From assembly GCF_001625355.1 (NCBI RefSeq), contig NZ_JSEE01000001.1, forward strand, positions 265,621 through 329,620: DNA of 64,000 bases, read 5' to 3'. Shown piece by piece: positions 39,211 to 48,674 of the stretch. Position numbers and translations under genes: made by a program. The notes beneath the pieces were generated by a model. It did no database searches, was not told the DNA's origin, and was given only the letters and a program-made list of their open reading frames with translations. Within the stretch, counting starts at the first letter, position 1; the number at the start of each line of letters is the position of its first letter. Source of the DNA: Marinomonas sp. TW1 (GTDB lineage: Bacteria > Pseudomonadota > Gammaproteobacteria > Pseudomonadales > Marinomonadaceae).

Positions 39211-40077
39211 CTAGATCTGAGCCTTTTCCTCACTCAAGACGTTGTTGATTTCTTTCCAACTCAGCCCACTGCCCTTTTTCGTGGATGTTTTGGTTTGGGT
39301 CACTTGGATGATTTGCCCCGCAATGGAAATGGCAATTTCAAAAGGCTTTTTCCCTGCCACTTCCGAAATGCCCACTGGACTGTGTACCGACTCAATTTCC
39401 GCTTTGCTAAATGATGCACTGGCCAAACGCTTTTTAAAGCGTAGGGCTTTGGTCTGTGAGCCAATTAAGCCAATAAAACGACAATCTTTGCGATCCAACA
39501 AAGCTTCCACTAGATGATAATCCAAGGCGTGATCGTGGGTCATGACCAAGGCGATTTCGTTATGACTCATGTGGTCGATGTGATCCAACATAGATTCATA
39601 AAGAAAGGGCGTGACGTTGCTCGGTAAGCCATTGATACTGTGGTCTTGAGCAATATTTTCACGGCTATCGACCCATGAAATTTTCGCCTGCATGTTGCCC
39701 AACACATTCACCAAGGTGGTTGCGACGTGCCCCATACCAAAAATGGTAACTTTCGCCGCAGGTTCTGGAAAATATTCCAACAAGACACTCACCGCCCCAC
39801 CACAGCATTGATTGGTTTTGGCGGCGAGCGGAAAGTTTTCCAACAAGTGAGAAGGCCCATCGCCCGCTTCTAATATGGCACGGGCTTTTTGACAGACAGC
39901 GTATTCCAACTGTCCACCACCAATGGTGTCAAAACTGTGTTTTGAGGTAATCACCATCTTACTGGCCGACTCTCGCGGTGATGAACCCTTGGTGCCGATC
40001 ACAGTGGCCATCACCCAAGCCTGACCAGATTTTTCCACCTCAGCCAAGGCGTGTATCCAATCAAGAGAAGACATCAT
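39211..40077 (-). CDS. xdhC: Xanthine dehydrogenase accessory protein XdhC
   Basis: A chaperone that binds molybdenum cofactor and assists its sulfuration and insertion into XdhB. It has 288 residues. The N-terminal XdhC/CoxI domain has MATVIGTKGSSPRESASKM, GGGQLEYAV and NQCCGGAVSVLLE. The C-terminal Rossmann-type domain has VTIFGMGHVATTLV and ALVMTHDHALDYHLVEALL. The start overlaps the xdhB stop by 4 bp, giving a tight xdhA-xdhB-xdhC operon. Confidence 0.95.
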   Translation of the reverse strand: MMSSLDWIHALAEVEKSGQAWVMATVIGTKGSSPRESASKMVITSKHSFDTIGGGQLEYAVCQKARAILEAGDGPSHLLENFPLAAKTNQCCGGAVSVLLEYFPEPAAKVTIFGMGHVATTLVNVLGNMQAKISWVDSRENIAQDHSINGLPSNVTPFLYESMLDHIDHMSHNEIALVMTHDHALDYHLVEALLDRKDCRFIGLIGSQTKALRFKKRLASASFSKAEIESVHSPVGISEVAGKKPFEIAISIAGQIIQVTQTKTSTKKGSGLSWKEINNVLSEEKAQI

Positions 40078-42434
40078 ACGCGAACCTCCTGTCCCTCTTG
40101 TTCTGCTGCCTTAGCGCCAGCTTGATAAGCCTTTGCCGATTGCAGCGCATAATATACCGCTTCAGGCGTTGCTGGTGCCGCCAAAGGTGGCGACAGCTGA
40201 TAATCACAGACCGAAGCACAAGCGTCTTTTAACGCACACCAAACGGAAATGCCCAGCATCAATGGCGGCTCACCGACGGCTTTGGAACGATAAACACTTT
40301 CTTCACTGTTAGCACGATCAAACAATTTCACGGTGAGCTTTTCAGGCACATCGGCCGAGGTTGGAATCTTATAATTTGCCGGACTGTTGGTGGTAATGCG
40401 GCCTTTATCGTCCCAGCTTAATTCTTCCGAAGTGAGCCAGCCCATCCCTTGTACAAAGGCGCCCTCGATCTGGCCAATATCAATGTGCGAGTTAATGGAA
40501 TCCCCCACATCATGCAGAATGTCCACTTGTGTGACCTTGTATTCACCCGTTAAGGTATCGACAATCACTTCCGATACCGACGCACCGTTGGCGAAATACA
40601 AGAAAGGTCGTCCTTTCGCGGCTTTTCGGTCGTAACCAATTTTCGGCGTTTTATAAAACCCCGTCGAAGATAAAGACACTCGATTCATATACGCCAACTT
40701 AATGAACTCAGGAAAGCCCATGGTCTCGCGGCCTAGAATGACTTGATCGCTTTCAATAGCGAAGGCGTCCGCTGCGATAGCAAAATGCTCCATGGCGAAT
40801 TCACGCAATCGCTCTTTGATGGTATTCGCGGCGTCTAAGGCCGCCATACCGTTCAAATCAGTTCCTGCTGATGCTGCCGTTGGTGACGCATTCGGCACCT
40901 TGTCGGTACGCGTAGAGCCGACATTGACCCTTTGGTAGTCGATACCAAAAGCCTTAGCGACAATTTGCGCCACTTTAGTGTACAAACCTTGGCCCATCTC
41001 CGTACCGCCGTGACTCACATGGACACTGCCATCTGTGTACACGTGGACCAAAGCACCACCTTGGTTTAGGTGTTTAGAAGTAAAGGAAATACCAAATTTC
41101 ACTGGCGTTAACGCCAAGCCTTTTTTCAAAAATGGGCTTTGTTGATTGTAGGCTTTGATGGCGTCACGACGAGCGCGATAGTCGGAGCTCACCTCCAACT
41201 CTTCAATTAAGGTCAACAGCACATCTTCTTCGATCTGCTGGCCATAAGGCGTCCTGTCCTTGCCGGTTTGATAACAATTCAGCTTACGAATGTCCAACGC
41301 GTCTTTGCCGACCTTACAGGCAATTTCTTCAATAATGTTTTCGGCTAGCAAAACGCCTTTTGGTCCGCCAAAACCACGAAACGCGGTATTGGACACAGTG
41401 TGGGTTTTACCGCGATAACCGCTGATACGAGCGTTTGGCAAGAAGTAAGCATTGTCGGCATGGAACATGGCTCGGTCGACCACGCCGTCAGATAAGTCTG
41501 CGGTACAGCCGCATTTGCCCACCATGTCGTATTCCGCCGCAACGATCTCACCTTGCTGGGTGAAACCCACTTGATAAGAATTCCAAAAGTCGTGACGCTT
41601 ACCCGTTTGCACCATATCATCTTGACGTGGCATGCGGTATTTCACCGGACAACGATTACGTATTGCTAAGACAGCGGCCATACAGCCGAGGGTCGCGGCT
41701 TGAGATTCTTTGCCACCAAAACCACCGCCCATACGGCGAGTTTCCACCAACACCTGAGCAACGGGTAAATCTAATACTCGCGCCACCAGCTTTTGCACTT
41801 CTGCTGGGTGTTGTGAAGAAGCAAACACCTGTACACCACCGTCTTCGTTTGGCACGGCCACACTGATTTGGCCTTCTAGATAAAAGTGTTCCTGACCTTT
41901 TATGTAAAGATCCGACGATAAAGTATGCGCGGCTTGAGCCAACGCCGCTTTACTGTCACCGCAGCTGATGGTGTGAGTGGGCAAAACAAATTCTTGTCGA
42001 GCTAATGAGTCTTTCGGATGCAAGGTGGCCGCTTTGCTTTGATAAGTAATGTCTGCCAACTCGACCGCTTGTTTCGCCGCACGCAAACTGGTGGCCGCGA
42101 CAGCAAAAATCGGCTGACCAATATAATGAACAAAATCCCCTGCCAACAACATATCGCCACTTAACACAGGTGAAACGTCAGGGTCGCCGGGAATGTCGGC
42201 TTGTAAAATCACATCCACCACCCCCGGATAGGCTTTTACCTTATCGAGATTAATGGACACTATGTCAGCAAAGGCTTCCACAGATTTGCCGGTGGCCACA
42301 TGAAGCTCGTTAGGCCATTCAGGCATATCATCAATGTAAACGGCTTGTCCGGTTACATGCTTCATGGCCGATTCATGAATGGGTAAGGCTTTGTCATCCT
42401 GCGCGGTGACAAGATTGTCTGGTAATTTACGCAT
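40074..42434 (-). CDS. xdhB: Xanthine dehydrogenase molybdenum-binding subunit XdhB
   Basis: Hydroxylates hypoxanthine and xanthine, yielding urate. It has 786 residues, the family length. Molybdopterin and active-site segments are visible: GGGFGGKESQAA, FRGFGGPKGVLLAENI (substrate Arg), GGTEMGQGLYTKV and VGEPPLMLG near the C-terminus with the catalytic Glu. It overlaps xdhA by 8 bp and xdhC by 4 bp. Confidence 0.97.
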   Translation of the reverse strand: MRKLPDNLVTAQDDKALPIHESAMKHVTGQAVYIDDMPEWPNELHVATGKSVEAFADIVSINLDKVKAYPGVVDVILQADIPGDPDVSPVLSGDMLLAGDFVHYIGQPIFAVAATSLRAAKQAVELADITYQSKAATLHPKDSLARQEFVLPTHTISCGDSKAALAQAAHTLSSDLYIKGQEHFYLEGQISVAVPNEDGGVQVFASSQHPAEVQKLVARVLDLPVAQVLVETRRMGGGFGGKESQAATLGCMAAVLAIRNRCPVKYRMPRQDDMVQTGKRHDFWNSYQVGFTQQGEIVAAEYDMVGKCGCTADLSDGVVDRAMFHADNAYFLPNARISGYRGKTHTVSNTAFRGFGGPKGVLLAENIIEEIACKVGKDALDIRKLNCYQTGKDRTPYGQQIEEDVLLTLIEELEVSSDYRARRDAIKAYNQQSPFLKKGLALTPVKFGISFTSKHLNQGGALVHVYTDGSVHVSHGGTEMGQGLYTKVAQIVAKAFGIDYQRVNVGSTRTDKVPNASPTAASAGTDLNGMAALDAANTIKERLREFAMEHFAIAADAFAIESDQVILGRETMGFPEFIKLAYMNRVSLSSTGFYKTPKIGYDRKAAKGRPFLYFANGASVSEVIVDTLTGEYKVTQVDILHDVGDSINSHIDIGQIEGAFVQGMGWLTSEELSWDDKGRITTNSPANYKIPTSADVPEKLTVKLFDRANSEESVYRSKAVGEPPLMLGISVWCALKDACASVCDYQLSPPLAAPATPEAVYYALQSAKAYQAGAKAAEQEGQEVRV

Positions 42435-43920
42435 GATTTGCCCCTTTTGTTTGACCGACTTCTTGACCTAATGCCAACCAGGATTCTGGCACTGGGTGAC
42501 CGGAAAAGCTTGGTACAGTATGACCATTTAGCTCTAACCAAGCTTTACGGACTAAACTACACGCCATGTCGAGTCGGTATTGCGCACTGGCGCGCATGTC
42601 GCTCATCGGCTTCAATTCTTCGCGCAGCGCCTGTAAAACTTGTTGCAGCGCGACGTCATCCGTCACCGCCACATTTTGCAAACACGCCTCAGCGACTTGC
42701 GCACGAATGGGCGTGGCCGCCATGCCACCAAAGGCTAGACGAATGTCTTCAATACGCCCTTCATTGACAGTAAATCGCGCGGCCAATAAAACACTGGAAA
42801 TATCGTCTTCCATACGTTTAGAGACTTTATAAAAGCGATGAAACTCTGCGAGCTTATCAAGCGAGATATGAAACGCGACAATGCATTCATCGTCTGCTAA
42901 TTGGGTTTGCTTGTAGCCTAAATAGAATTCCGACATAGTCACGACACGGCTAGAACCATCGGCCTTATCCAAACGCACATCCGCATCAAACGCCAATAAA
43001 ATAGGTGGCATATCCGCAATAGGAGAGCCATTTGCCACATTGCCACCTATGGTGCCGCGATTACGAATTTGTCGTGAGGCGATACGACTTAACAAATTAT
43101 AAAGCTGTGGGTAAGACGTTTTACTAAAGTCTTCCAATTCGCTGTAAGTCACACCTGCCCCAATGATGAGTTGCTCGCCCTGCTCTCCTAACTGTCGAAT
43201 CTCAGCCACATTATTGAGATCAATCAGCACACCAAAATCTTTATAACGCTGAGTGTTTTCCAGCATTAGATCCGTCCCCCCTGCGATGAACTCAGCGTTA
43301 GCATGTTGCCGCTTTGCCGCCAAAGCTTGCGCTAGACTATTAGGACGCAAGTATTCTGTGGCTAATGCCTGATTGTCTAGATCTGCTAAAGCCGCTTTCA
43401 GCCAATCTTGCTGGCTCAATAAATGTCCTTGCTGTCCTTCCATCGCTAGCCCCGCCTCAATAATGGGTCGGTAGCCAGTACAACGACATAGGTTTCCGGA
43501 GATGGCATCACACACAGATTCACGGTTCAGGCCTTGTTCTTTTACCGCCGCATTCTCATACAAACCGGCGAGTGACAAAACAAAACCTGGTGTACAAAAA
43601 CCACATTGTGAACCATGAGCATCAACCATGGCTTGTTGAGCGGGATGAAGACCGTCTCCCAACTCGGCTAAATATTCAACCGACACCACATGCTTACCGG
43701 CTAACGATTGCACAGGAGTAATGCAGGCATTTAAGGTGGAATACGTCACGTCGCCCGCTTCCAACGCACCAACAAGGAGCGTGCATGCGCCACAATCGCC
43801 CGATGCACAACCTTCTTTCGTCCCCGTTAAACCACGCTTTTCTCGCAAGTAGCGTAAAGCGGTAAAATCACTGGGGAGCGATGTTTCCTCGACGACGCGA
43901 TCATTTAATATAAATTTCAA
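42427..43920 (-). CDS. xdhA: Xanthine dehydrogenase FeS/FAD subunit XdhA
   Basis: The electron-transfer subunit of bacterial XDH. It has 497 residues: an N-terminal plant-type [2Fe-2S] (GCASGDCGACTLLVG), an all-helical second [2Fe-2S] (SQCGFCTPGFVLSL, CRCTGYRPI), and an FAD domain (about 190-370, with AGGTDLML and GTIGGNVANGSPIADM). A CO-dehydrogenase flavoprotein-type C-terminal domain ends it. It is first in the operon and preceded by a sigma-54-type promoter. Confidence 0.97.
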   Translation of the reverse strand: MKFILNDRVVEETSLPSDFTALRYLREKRGLTGTKEGCASGDCGACTLLVGALEAGDVTYSTLNACITPVQSLAGKHVVSVEYLAELGDGLHPAQQAMVDAHGSQCGFCTPGFVLSLAGLYENAAVKEQGLNRESVCDAISGNLCRCTGYRPIIEAGLAMEGQQGHLLSQQDWLKAALADLDNQALATEYLRPNSLAQALAAKRQHANAEFIAGGTDLMLENTQRYKDFGVLIDLNNVAEIRQLGEQGEQLIIGAGVTYSELEDFSKTSYPQLYNLLSRIASRQIRNRGTIGGNVANGSPIADMPPILLAFDADVRLDKADGSSRVVTMSEFYLGYKQTQLADDECIVAFHISLDKLAEFHRFYKVSKRMEDDISSVLLAARFTVNEGRIEDIRLAFGGMAATPIRAQVAEACLQNVAVTDDVALQQVLQALREELKPMSDMRASAQYRLDMACSLVRKAWLELNGHTVPSFSGHPVPESWLALGQEVGQTKGANHA

Positions 43921-43954
43921 AGCTCTCTCCTTATGTCTCTTTGCTTGTAGCGAT

Positions 43955-43969
43955 GCAAAAACCTGACCA
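43955..43969 (-). promoter_or_regulatory. Sigma-54 promoter of xdhABC
   Basis: Read on the minus strand: TGGTCAGGTTTTTGC, with GG and GC separated by exactly 10 bp as required for RpoN. The predicted start is about 43943, roughly 23 bp before the xdhA ATG. Confidence 0.7.
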
Positions 43970-44051
43970 ATCGTACAAACTTTTAATCATTAAAGCTCAT
44001 TCCCAGTCATTTCACAATTATCTCAACCAGATTGGTTGTGCACCATGCCTT

Positions 44052-44090
44052 ATGAAACCATGACATTAAGCGTGCACACTTATGTTTCAT
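44052..44090. promoter_or_regulatory. ATGAAAC / GTTTCAT inverted repeat, possible upstream activator site
   Basis: ATGAAAC (44052-44058) and GTTTCAT (44084-44090), 25 bp apart, located between the two divergent sigma-54 promoters where an enhancer site would lie. Confidence 0.4.
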
Positions 44091-44217
44091 TTAAAGGGAG
44101 TTCGCCCTATTTAGCGTACCTTGATCACTTTAACGTCTCTCATATCAATCATTAAAAAACGTAGTTTTTCTTATTTATTTCAGACCGTTAGAGATTATTT
44201 AAGAGAATAAAAAGAAT

Positions 44218-44232
44218 TGGAACAATTGTTGC
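44218..44232 (+). promoter_or_regulatory. Sigma-54 promoter of the ABC importer operon
   Basis: TGGAACAATTGTTGC, GG and GC exactly 10 bp apart, with T before the GG and A after the final GC as in the RpoN consensus. The predicted start is about 44244, 70 bp before the first gene. Confidence 0.75.
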
Positions 44233-44245
44233 AGAGTTTTTAAGA

Positions 44246-44270
44246 ATGAAACACAAGACTCATGTTTCAT
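44246..44270. promoter_or_regulatory. Perfect 8-bp inverted repeat at the importer transcription start
   Basis: ATGAAACA (44246-44253), 9-bp spacer, TGTTTCAT (44263-44270). It lies at the predicted start of transcription and so looks like a repressor operator. Confidence 0.5.
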
Positions 44271-44313
44271 ACATTTTCCTTATTAAGGCCTCGTAAACCA
44301 ACGGAGAGAATCC

Positions 44314-45294
44314 ATGAAAAAAGCATTACGCGTTTCCTTACTTGCCAGTCTGATTTCCAGCACCTCTGTCATTGCAGCAGACCAGGTCACTTTTCAGCTA
44401 GATTGGTTACCAGGCGGCGATAAAGCACCTGTTTATGTAGGGATTCAACAAGGATTTTTTGCCGAGGAAGATTTGGAAGTCAAGATCGCCAGCGGTCGCG
44501 GTTCTACCGATGCGTTGACTAAGATGGCAACGGGCCAATCTGACATTGGCAGTTCAGACATCAGTGCCCTAATGGCAGCAAAAGCACAAGACAACGTGCC
44601 AGTGGTTGCCGTTATGCCCTATTTCACTCAAGCTCCCCACGCCTTTTTCGCGTTAAAAAGCAGTGACATCCGTTCTATTAAAGACTTAAAAGGCAAAAAA
44701 ATCGCAACGTCGCCTTTTACCTCCTCTAATGCTTTTTTGCCTTTGGTCTTGAAACAAAATGGTTTGAGCGAAAGCGACATTAAATTAGTGAAGTCTGACC
44801 CTGGTGCTTTAGCCCCCATGATGATCACCGGCAATACCGATGCCATTATTGCTTGGGTCACGAACACCGCGTTATTTATCGCACAAGCAAAAGAAGCGGG
44901 TAAAGAGATTGTTGAAATGCCTTGGTCTGATTCTGGCTTGTCTTTATACAGCTCCTCTCTGCTTGCTTCCGAGCGCTTCCTAGAAGAACGCCCAGAAGTG
45001 GCTAAACGCTTTATCAAGGCCTTTGCTAAAGCCGTGGAGTTTACCTATGAAAACCCGCAAGCCGCAGGGGAAGACCTTCACAAAATGGTGCCTGAAGTGG
45101 ATGCCAACATAGTGGCCGCACAAATCAAAAACATCACAGGGTTAGTTTTTAACGATGTCACAGAACAAGATGGCTTTGGTCACTTCACTTCAGAGCGCAT
45201 CAAACAAACTTGGCAATACGCCGCTGAAGCGAATGGCCTAAGTCAAGACGCCCTTGATCCAGAAACAGCCGTAAATAGCCGTTTTTTCAAGTAA
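44314..45294 (+). CDS. ABC transporter substrate-binding protein (NMT1/SsuA type)
   Basis: A periplasmic solute-binding protein of 326 residues with a signal peptide ending SVIAADQV. The NMT1/THI5-like fold is shown by TFQLDWLPGGDKAPVYVGIQQGFF, ATGQSDIGSSDISALM and FTEQ/ERIKQTW helices. Family members bind pyrimidine precursors, sulfonates or riboflavin. The setting (divergent from xdhABC, sigma-54 promoter, downstream purine deaminase) points to a purine or purine-derived ligand. Confidence 0.88.
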   Translation: MKKALRVSLLASLISSTSVIAADQVTFQLDWLPGGDKAPVYVGIQQGFFAEEDLEVKIASGRGSTDALTKMATGQSDIGSSDISALMAAKAQDNVPVVAVMPYFTQAPHAFFALKSSDIRSIKDLKGKKIATSPFTSSNAFLPLVLKQNGLSESDIKLVKSDPGALAPMMITGNTDAIIAWVTNTALFIAQAKEAGKEIVEMPWSDSGLSLYSSSLLASERFLEERPEVAKRFIKAFAKAVEFTYENPQAAGEDLHKMVPEVDANIVAAQIKNITGLVFNDVTEQDGFGHFTSERIKQTWQYAAEANGLSQDALDPETAVNSRFFK

Positions 45295-45304
45295 TTCAAC
45301 AGGT

Positions 45305-46108
45305 ATGAAGCAAGGTAGTCTTTACATGGATCAAGCAAAAAACTCAGCCTACGTCAGCATGCAAGGCGTCGGCCACCAATACGACCCTCAAGCCCCACTG
45401 GTCGTAAAAGACATTGATTTGGACATTCATCGTCACGAATTCGTGGCGGTGGTTGGCCCTTCCGGCTGCGGCAAATCCACCTTACTGCGCATGGTGTCAG
45501 GCTTGCTGATCCCGTCACAAGGTGAAGTTTCCGTATTTAATCGTCCCGTCACCGAGCCTAGAGATGATGTGGGCATCGTTTTTCAAAAAGCGAATTTATT
45601 ACCTTGGTTGACCGTGCGTAAAAACGTGCTATTTCCACTCAAACACAAATACGGCAGCTACTCCGCCAGCGATGAAAAACGCGCCAACGAATTACTGGAA
45701 ATGGCTGGCTTGACACAGTTTGCCGACAAAATGCCAGATGAATTGTCTGGTGGTATGCAGCAAAGGGTTGGCATAGTACGAGCATTGCTGTTGAACCCAG
45801 ACATTTTATTAATGGACGAACCTTTTTCCGCGTTAGACGCCTTAACACGAGAACAGATCGGCTTCGATCTATTAAAGATATGGCGTGAGCACCCAAAAAC
45901 AGTGCTCTTCATCACTCACTCCATCAGTGAAGCGGTATTACTTTCAGACCGAATTCTGGTAATGAGCAAACGTCCTGGTACGGTTTTGGATCTGATCGAA
46001 GTGGACTTACCTCGTCCTCGTTCTTCTAAAACCATCAACTCCCCGCGCTATGCTGAGCTAACCGACCTAATCCGAGGCTATATTTATGAACCAGACGTCC
46101 CAGCCTAA
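45305..46108 (+). CDS. ABC transporter ATP-binding protein (SsuB/TauB type)
   Basis: The ATPase of the importer: 267 residues, with Walker A GPSGCGKST, Q-loop VFQKANLLPWLTV, signature LSGGMQQR, Walker B ILLMDEPFSALD and H-loop FITHSISEAV. ATG 45305 follows the binding-protein stop by 10 bp but has a poorly spaced Shine-Dalgarno; the eighth codon (45326) has AAGG 10 bp upstream and is a real alternative. It overlaps the permease by 23 bp. Confidence 0.93.
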   Translation: MKQGSLYMDQAKNSAYVSMQGVGHQYDPQAPLVVKDIDLDIHRHEFVAVVGPSGCGKSTLLRMVSGLLIPSQGEVSVFNRPVTEPRDDVGIVFQKANLLPWLTVRKNVLFPLKHKYGSYSASDEKRANELLEMAGLTQFADKMPDELSGGMQQRVGIVRALLLNPDILLMDEPFSALDALTREQIGFDLLKIWREHPKTVLFITHSISEAVLLSDRILVMSKRPGTVLDLIEVDLPRPRSSKTINSPRYAELTDLIRGYIYEPDVPA

Positions 46109-46880
46109 ACGTTGGCTTGCTCAGCAAGCAAACCGTTTCGCTCCCGTGCTTTTCTTTATTGGTTTAGTGTTGTTATGGGAGCTTGTTTGTCGAATTGCTA
46201 AGGTGCCAAATTACATTTTACCTTCCCCATCCGCCATTATAGCCGCCTTCTTTAATGTGGACTTTTCTCGTTGGATGATACATTTGTGGGCCACGTTAAG
46301 AGTGGCACTGATGGGCTTTGTGCTGTCGATCCTAATCGCCATTCCTTTGTCTATTGGCATGATGCGCTCGCAATTAATGAATCGCATTCTGTACCCTGCC
46401 TTGATCGTCATCCAATCCACCCCTGTGGTGGCGGTAGCACCATTGATCATAGTGCTGTTGGGCACAGAAGATCCATCACGTGTACTGATTACCTGTTTAA
46501 TCACCTTCTTTCCATTGGTCGTATCGACGACGACAGGTATGTTAGAAACGCCTCCAGAGATGATCGAACTCAGTCAATCCTTGCGCGCACCACGCTATCG
46601 TGAAACCTGGCAAATTCGTATTCCCTATGCCATCCCGCATATTTTCAGTGGCTTACGTGTTTCGATTACCCTAGCGATTATTGGGGCAGTGGTGGCGGAG
46701 TTTGTCGCGGCGGAAGAAGGTTTGGGGTATTTCATCCAGTTCTCTACGTCCTTCTTTAAGATTCCTCAAGCCTTTGCCGGTTTGATCTTCTTATCCATTA
46801 TCAGCTTACTTTTGTTTAAGTCAGTGCAATGGATTCAGGCTTGGCTCTTTCCTTGGAGTTTGCCTAAGAAGCGTACCTAA
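46086..46880 (+). CDS. ABC transporter permease (SsuC/TauC type)
   Basis: A 264-residue permease with about six spans. The BPD_transp_1 domain has the EAA-like loop ELSQSLRAPRYRETWQIRIPYAIPHIFSGL that contacts the ATPase. The N-terminus is typical of nitrate/sulfonate/NMT1-type permeases (FIGLVLLWELVCRIAKVPNYILPSPSAI is the first span and loop). The 23-bp overlap with the ATPase gene shows translational coupling. Confidence 0.92.
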   Translation: MNQTSQPKRWLAQQANRFAPVLFFIGLVLLWELVCRIAKVPNYILPSPSAIIAAFFNVDFSRWMIHLWATLRVALMGFVLSILIAIPLSIGMMRSQLMNRILYPALIVIQSTPVVAVAPLIIVLLGTEDPSRVLITCLITFFPLVVSTTTGMLETPPEMIELSQSLRAPRYRETWQIRIPYAIPHIFSGLRVSITLAIIGAVVAEFVAAEEGLGYFIQFSTSFFKIPQAFAGLIFLSIISLLLFKSVQWIQAWLFPWSLPKKRT

Positions 46881-46939
46881 GAAGACAAAAGCCCAGCAAC
46901 CTTCGACCTTATGTAAAGCACAATTTTTAGAGAAAAAGC

Positions 46940-47437
46940 ATGGCCCTTTCAAAACAGGACAACGCATTATCCGAACAAGATAAAACCTTCCTCCGCCAAA
47001 GCTTTGCCTTGGCTGAGGGAGCCAAACAACAAGGCATTCACCCGTTCGCCGCGCTATTGGTAGACGAAAAAAACGAAGTGCTAATGACTCAGGTAAATGG
47101 TTATTTACCGGATTTTGATATGACAGGCCACGCCGAGCGTAAGCTGATGACCCGAGCCAGCAAAGCTTATCGTCCGGGGTTTCTCGCCAAGTGCACCCTG
47201 TATGTCTCGGCGGAACCCTGTGCCATGTGCGCTGGCGCTTCCTATTGGGCAGGATTAGGACGGCTAGTCTATGGTCTAAGTGAAGCCAGCTTAAAAGCCA
47301 TTACGGGGAATCACCCAGAAAACCCAACCCTAGATCTCCCTTGCCGAACCGTATTTGACTCAGGTCAACGCAAAGTCGAAGTGATCGGCCCTTGTTTGGA
47401 AAAAGAGGCCGCAAAATTGCATGAGGATTTCTGGTAA
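46940..47437 (+). CDS. guaD: Nucleoside/guanine deaminase-like protein
   Basis: A CDA-fold zinc deaminase of 165 residues: zinc ligands in TGHAERKL (His plus catalytic Glu) and EPCAMCAGA (two Cys). The length and motifs fit the GuaD/TadA group, guanine deaminase of the Bacillus type (guanine to xanthine). It lies 59 bp after the importer permease, within the xanthine-dehydrogenase region, so feeding xanthine to XdhAB is the best guess. A related pterin or cytosine deaminase activity cannot be excluded. Confidence 0.75.
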   Translation: MALSKQDNALSEQDKTFLRQSFALAEGAKQQGIHPFAALLVDEKNEVLMTQVNGYLPDFDMTGHAERKLMTRASKAYRPGFLAKCTLYVSAEPCAMCAGASYWAGLGRLVYGLSEASLKAITGNHPENPTLDLPCRTVFDSGQRKVEVIGPCLEKEAAKLHEDFW

Positions 47438-47549
47438 CGCCAAGATTCAATAAACTTCCAAGAAAATATCGGAGTAGAAGCAGTCAGGCGAATCTCAAGG
47501 TTTCGCTAGGTCATTGCTCCATTTCCCAACAGCAAGATTAGGAGATGTT

Positions 47550-48539
47550 ATGACCGCTTCATACTCACTTGAAGAATTAAATCGTGAAACCACCTTTGGT
47601 GGCGCAGGACAAGACACCGACGACAGAGAAGTTCGCGTCATCGATATGAGTGACTTTGAGAGGCGCCGAGACGAAATACGCGAACAACTCTGGCTAGCCG
47701 CCACGGAAATTGGTTTTTTCCAACTCAGTCATCATGGCATTGCCCAGCCGGATATTGACGCGGCTTTTATGGAATCCGAACGCTTCTTTGCCCTACCAGA
47801 AAGCACCAAAGGCAAATACCCAAGACCCAAAGGCGTTAACGCTGGTTGGGAAAGTCGCAGCCAGATTCGCCCTTCTACTGGTACGAAAGATCAAAAAGAG
47901 TCTTATCAGATCACCCAATATCACATGGATGGGCTCTGGCCGAGCGAGGAAGAATTGCCCCATTTTCAGGCCAACACATTGGCATTTGAAAAACAATGTT
48001 GGGAAGTGGGCATGAAGGTGCTGTCTTGCTTTGCAGAGAAGCTGGGCTTCGAACAAGATTTCTTCAGTAAAGCCCATGATCCGCAGCAAACCGACTACCA
48101 GAGTACCTTACGTTTATTGCATTACTACCCAACCGAAGGCGTGACAGAGCAAGGCAACCTTTGGCGCGCTGGCGCTCATACCGACTTTGATTGCCTGACG
48201 CTGCTGTTCCAGCACGAAGGCCACGGCGGGTTACAGGTTTGTCCAGGAGAAGAAGCCCAAAGCCAACGTTGGACTAACATTCCTCCTCGTGGTGATGTCA
48301 TCACCTGTAACATTGGTGACATGCTGATGCGCTGGAGTGATGATCAACTGCAATCGAATCTGCACCGAGTTCGCCAACCAAAAGTCGATGAATACTGTGG
48401 TAGCCGTCACTCTATCGCTTTCTTTTGTCAGGCGAATAAATCGCAAATAATCCAAGGACCAAACAAACGTTACCAAGCCATTCGTGCTGATGATTTCCTC
48501 AATCAGCGCATCCAAGCCAACTTTGTTGAAAATAAGTGA
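47550..48539 (+). CDS. Isopenicillin N synthase-like 2OG-Fe(II) oxygenase
   Basis: A 329-residue 2-oxoglutarate/Fe(II) oxygenase. Start ATG 47550 has AGGAG 6 bp upstream. It has a DIOX_N domain (about 29-140; VRVIDMSDF, EIGFFQLSHHGI) and a jelly-roll core with iron ligands HTDFDCLTLLFQ (His, Asp) and SNLHRVRQP (His), then the 2OG-binding Arg-x-Ser in SRHSIAFF. It is probably last in the importer-deaminase operon. The substrate is unknown; fungal thymine 7-hydroxylase is in the same superfamily, so a nucleobase substrate is plausible. Confidence 0.85.
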   Translation: MTASYSLEELNRETTFGGAGQDTDDREVRVIDMSDFERRRDEIREQLWLAATEIGFFQLSHHGIAQPDIDAAFMESERFFALPESTKGKYPRPKGVNAGWESRSQIRPSTGTKDQKESYQITQYHMDGLWPSEEELPHFQANTLAFEKQCWEVGMKVLSCFAEKLGFEQDFFSKAHDPQQTDYQSTLRLLHYYPTEGVTEQGNLWRAGAHTDFDCLTLLFQHEGHGGLQVCPGEEAQSQRWTNIPPRGDVITCNIGDMLMRWSDDQLQSNLHRVRQPKVDEYCGSRHSIAFFCQANKSQIIQGPNKRYQAIRADDFLNQRIQANFVENK

Positions 48540-48546
48540 TCAAACC

Positions 48547-48568
48547 AAGCCAAACGGCCGTTTGGCTT
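48547..48568 (+). terminator. Palindromic terminator after the oxygenase gene
   Basis: A perfect 22-bp palindrome beginning AAGCCAAACGG, 8 bp past the stop, followed by TAG and T-poor DNA. Moderate terminator. Confidence 0.55.
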
Positions 48569-48674
48569 TAGTAAACTAAAATTCTGTTTAGAAAAACAAC
48601 AAAATCTGGAAACTTATCTATACTCAATACCGTAGGAGGTTGTCTTTATAAACATACTTTTAAGCTGAAATCAT

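Larger units (their letters stand above)
43921..44313. promoter_or_regulatory. Divergent control region between xdhABC and the ABC importer
   Basis: 393 bp without a gene. It holds a sigma-54-like promoter facing each way (listed separately), two ATGAAAC / GTTTCAT inverted-repeat pairs (44052-44090, 44246-44270), and AT-rich DNA in which an enhancer-binding protein and DNA bending would be expected. Confidence 0.7.
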
